Below, piece after piece: positions 19,201-21,627 of a stretch of 21,627 nt of DNA. This DNA is from Proteromonas lacertae (taxonomy: Eukaryota > Sar > Bigyra > Opalinata > Proteromonadidae): the NCBI GenBank assembly GCA_002245135.1, contig NGBS01001403.1, forward strand, positions 1 through 21,627, read 5' to 3'. The stretch's first letter is position 1, and each line of letters opens with the position of its first letter. The translations under genes were made by a program, and so were the position numbers. Under the pieces are notes generated by a model that worked only from the letters and a program-made list of their open reading frames with translations, was not told the origin of the DNA and did not search any database.

Positions 19201-21627
19201 TGAATAATAGTCCAGATAATAATCTATAAGCGGTGATTCTATAAACGTAGTTGTCATTCCATTCAACATATTGTTATATTTATTCATTGTATAAGACATT
19301 CCTCTAAATATTTGACTTAAATTTTCTGAGCCATCATCTATAAAGACAAATACAACCATTTCTCCAAGATTTGTACCATAATACACATCACATTTTAGTT
19401 GATACAAAACATTATGATTATAATGATAATAAGGATTTGCTTCAATGATATTACCAGATGTGTAAGCTAATTTAACACCTAACCTATTGGTGTTATTATA
19501 AAATCTTCCAATTCTGATAGTTCTCGATATATGATTTGAATAATCTAACAATATTAATCCTTCTGGAGCTTCATATTCTAAAATAATTGGATCATTACCT
19601 ATTGCTGTATGAGTCAAATAAAAAATAAACTCAAACATATAAGCGGCAGTAAAAGCAACAGAACTAACATTTGAAAGTTTTAAATAACTAAATACTGATT
19701 CATCAGTCCAAATTGAATAATAAGGTAGATGATATTCAGGATGATAATTACATACAAAGTGATTATTGATTAAATATTCTATTGGATATTGCAAAGATGA
19801 GAAATAATCCATATTAATATCAAATATTTCATATTCAAATTCACTATACAATTTTGAATATCTATATAGCTCACCATAGAATTTTAAACTATTCGTTCTA
19901 TTCAAATCTACTATTAAAGCACATTTTGTATTTCTTAATCTAATCTCATCAAATATAACTCTATATTGTTTTTCATTAATATAATAAACCTCAGCATAAT
20001 CAACATAATGCGAATTCATTGCACAATCAAAAAACTCAGATGAATACCATCCCTGTAAACTATCATCTTTATCAATGATTAAGTTAGTATTTGTGATTTT
20101 TGAAGAATCAATAAAATCTCCAATTGTTACTACCTTTTGATGAAGTGGCATTCCTAAAATAATGAAGTTCTTATTATAACATTCCTGATAAGTTGTATCA
20201 TACACATACAAAAATAATGTTTCTGTACTTTCCACTGCTTTTGATATAATTTCTCTTGCTCGTAATGATGGATATCCACCAAATATTGCAGTTACTTTAT
20301 TATCAATTAATTCCTTTATTATACTATACAATTTCTGCATATCATCACCACAATCATAAGAACTGATGATATACTTTGTGTCATATGACAAAAAATAGGT
20401 AAAAAAGTCTGAAGATAATGTAAAAGCATATGCTACACTTGAATATATATCTTTGTATTTACCAGTAAAAGGATGAACAAAAGCAATACGAGTAGTATAT
20501 GGAAATAATACATTTTCAGCATTTTCATCACAAATAAAAATTGTCATGATAAGTTATTGAAAAAGGATGTGGATAGTAATTATTAGCTTCTTCATTAAGT
20601 TGAACCAATTTCGTTCCTTCCTTATTGTAATATCTTATAATCACTTTTTGAGAAACATACAAATCATAAGTAATTGAAATAGAACCTAAAACAGTTTCAT
20701 AATCTCTTATTAGTGTTATTTCTTTAATTGAATTAAACGATATTGTATTTTCACTCAAATAATTTGAATATAATATTTGTGTTAATGCAAACAAAATAGC
20801 ACTATTATCATCGTATAACATTTCCATTCCAAAATAACTTTGAAGAAAATGAATATAACTAACAGTAAGAGTAAATGAACTCCTAGGATAAAAGTTTTTC
20901 TAAATATAACACCCTATTGTATACAATTGTATCTCTCAACTGTAAGTAAATAAATTCTGGTGAATTTTTAATCAGCATATAATACAATACATTATCATCA
21001 CTTAATAAGTATTTATATCCTAATCGAATTAATTCTTTATTTAAATTATCATCATCCACTAGTAATACAATTAATCCACCATATGGAATATCTCTTCTAA
21101 TACCTTCGAATAAATGGAAAATCTTTAATGTTGATGTATCAGAGGATGAAATTCTATATATCAACTCAGTGATATTATAATATGATAGTATCTTTATCAC
21201 CATATCTATATAAGTTACAGAATATTCACTATCATCTACAATAAAACAAATTGGTTTATCCCATTTCTGTAAATGTATAAACAAAGACATTATTTCTTGT
21301 GATGCTATACTTCCACCAAATATTCTAATATTATTATATAAACAATATATATTCTATACATATTATGAGGACACATTTCACCTATTGTTTGATATGGATA
21401 TAAAAAAGGAACATCTTTGCCAATTAAGTAAGATTGAAAAATGTGATACATTCTTCATAATAACAACCTGCAATAGATGAAATAGTATAATTATTCAGAT
21501 ATTCATCTAAAACACCTTTATAATCATTAAGTTTCAATGGAGAATCATATTGTAACATCAAAATTCTCTATTGCATAATATTATTATGATAAATATATAC
21601 CATTGTTACATTGTGAGTCAATGACAT
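13221..21627 (-). CDS. Giant class C GPCR with at least six tandem Venus-flytrap modules (5' partial)
   Basis: The reading continues from the right edge to TGA 13223-13221, over 2,600 residues. Six periplasmic-binding-protein type 1 modules (UrtA/AmiC/ANF-receptor class) are followed by a seven-helix domain of the GABA-B/Grl class with the TM6-start motif FNESMSI, then a Ser/Lys-rich cytoplasmic tail. Introns are GT-AG: 21568-21600, 21325-21359, 15415-15473, 15246-15279, 14899-14923, 14812-14855, 14250-14283 and 13501-13538. Modules follow each other without intervening starts, and one-base frame offsets lie at the junctions of the long open stretches (near 20890, 20540, 18270, 17020 and 15750), mostly in homopolymers. 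One in-frame TAA lies in the TM6-TM7 region (near 14009). It is probably a plasma-membrane receptor for small metabolites signalling through G proteins; the ligand is unknown. No promoter is in view because the gene starts beyond the window. Confidence 0.82.
13860..14709 (-). other. Class C seven-helix domain
   Basis: Helices read in order: TM1 AANVINGLLNLSFLVFVIV, TM2 FPVFCILVIISSVFLSFSA, TM3 with the conserved start Cys (HCIGQIICFLFSAILL) and cytoplasmic KIFKVHK, TM4 NVMIITILFTIYTIIW, TM5 IPLGVIAIIVFLTFYLMLL, TM6 after FNESMSITYS, and TM7 ILIGMGISLVSTFISVIIM. The FNE start of TM6 is the class C hallmark for G-protein coupling. The region between TM6 and TM7 holds the in-frame TAA. Confidence 0.82.
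14710..15905 (-). other. Venus-flytrap module 6 (membrane-proximal)
   Basis: FKILFILSPVEP opens it. FAYVGFIFPYNLEKVR is the first box and HITGGTKQSLLQSNIISFSF the hinge box, followed by NVILIGLSKCP. Lobe 2 holds VIVIHFGEECLRNIISAYEN and YSSLAMKMLSKGIDLC, as in standard ANF-receptor domains. It runs directly into the first membrane helix and is the most intron-rich and least well preserved module. Boundaries are approximate. Confidence 0.65.
15906..17070 (-). other. Venus-flytrap module 5
   Basis: YVYVKELFFFGII opens it. TTVFLAVLNYKYVQQYFLPL is the first box and LLPHPGEVCEKNILFMN the hinge box, followed by NRYITIIYNEEYSGYF. Lobe 2 contains NDHLWYVFNNN and a closing strand with SPYGLVYITVG. 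Boundaries are approximate. Confidence 0.75.
17071..18285 (-). other. Venus-flytrap module 4
   Basis: IIGLLFSVNDDDLISYTRPV opens it. VVIGGMSKYETELV is the first box and YFNIYPCIDCIVSKNLICSS the hinge box, followed by YYNKIIVIYSQM. The first part (about 18055-18260) includes an unresolved splice or frame join. A Glu/Lys-rich insert (about 17380-17420) lies in lobe 2. Boundaries are approximate. Confidence 0.75.
18286..19390 (-). other. Venus-flytrap module 3
   Basis: MVVFVFIDDGSENLSQIFRG opens the module, followed by the box MVVFFGCTTKECTIFMEPF, a shortened hinge box FSFNDDVGTCSTHIFSTV and the strand KHILLLAVDINDVYSN. It ends with PYPWYMGTYSG, the closing strand region. Boundaries are approximate. 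Confidence 0.75.
19391..20517 (-). other. Venus-flytrap module 2
   Basis: It begins RIAFVHPFTGKYKDIYSS, as in UrtA (substrate-site start), then IISSYDCGDD. VTAIFGGYPSLRAREII is close to the UrtA GCWTSASRKAV box, and LYVYDTTYQECYNKNFIILG is its hinge box. This is the module most like bacterial urea/amide-binding proteins. Boundaries are approximate. Confidence 0.8.
20518..21627 (-). other. Venus-flytrap module 1 (N-terminally cut)
   Basis: The landmark strand-turn GCYYEEC is followed by YPYQTIGEMCPHNIIFGG, the UrtA-type hinge signature (tyrosine, Gly-Glu, Cys, then Asn-Ile). The next strand is WDKPICFIVDDSEYS. The first lobe strand lies beyond the window, so the gene must continue upstream. 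Boundaries are approximate. Confidence 0.75.

Noticed and set aside
15731-20547. Three separate large minus-strand genes
   Set aside because: The open stretches end and begin in the middle of flytrap modules, with one-base offsets and no promoters between them; they are parts of one gene.

Overview
The window is nuclear DNA of a very AT-rich unicellular eukaryote. Genes on both strands carry many miniature GT-AG introns, mostly 25-36 nt, nearly all starting GTA (usually GTAT) and ending TAG. There is a Pol III tRNA gene with A and B boxes, and stop codons are standard. Long-chain acyl-CoA synthetase, YVH1/DUSP12-type phosphatase, LRR/coiled-coil, AGC-like kinase and class C GPCR homologues fit an anaerobic or amoeboid protist or an early-diverging zoosporic fungus. 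I cannot name the lineage from sequence alone.

Layout. Positions 1 to about 4000 form a compositionally distinct accessory segment, possibly mobile or virus-derived. It holds small, closely packed ORFs (Cys-pair basic proteins, Asp/Glu-rich tails, a small membrane protein, a Lys/Glu-repeat protein) and a hairpin-packed right end. It is saturated with the 5-mer TCCTC and its complement GAGGA. From 4080 the sequence is ordinary host: a small unknown gene (-), tRNA-Arg(TCT) (-), an LRR/coiled-coil gene (+), an AGC-type pseudokinase (+), a YVH1-like phosphatase (-), two membrane-protein genes (+), a long-chain acyl-CoA synthetase (+), and one giant minus-strand gene from 13221 past the right edge.

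The giant gene is the most striking host feature. Its exons encode at least six consecutive Venus-flytrap modules of the UrtA/AmiC/ANF-receptor kind, then a class C (GABA-B/Grl-like) seven-helix domain and a Ser-rich cytoplasmic tail. Family members normally carry one such module.

Reading frames in almost every host gene jump by one base, usually in or near homopolymers, while the protein remains conserved on both sides. This looks more like residual indel error in a long-read assembly than true gene death. I treat those host genes as probably functional and give whole-gene spans.
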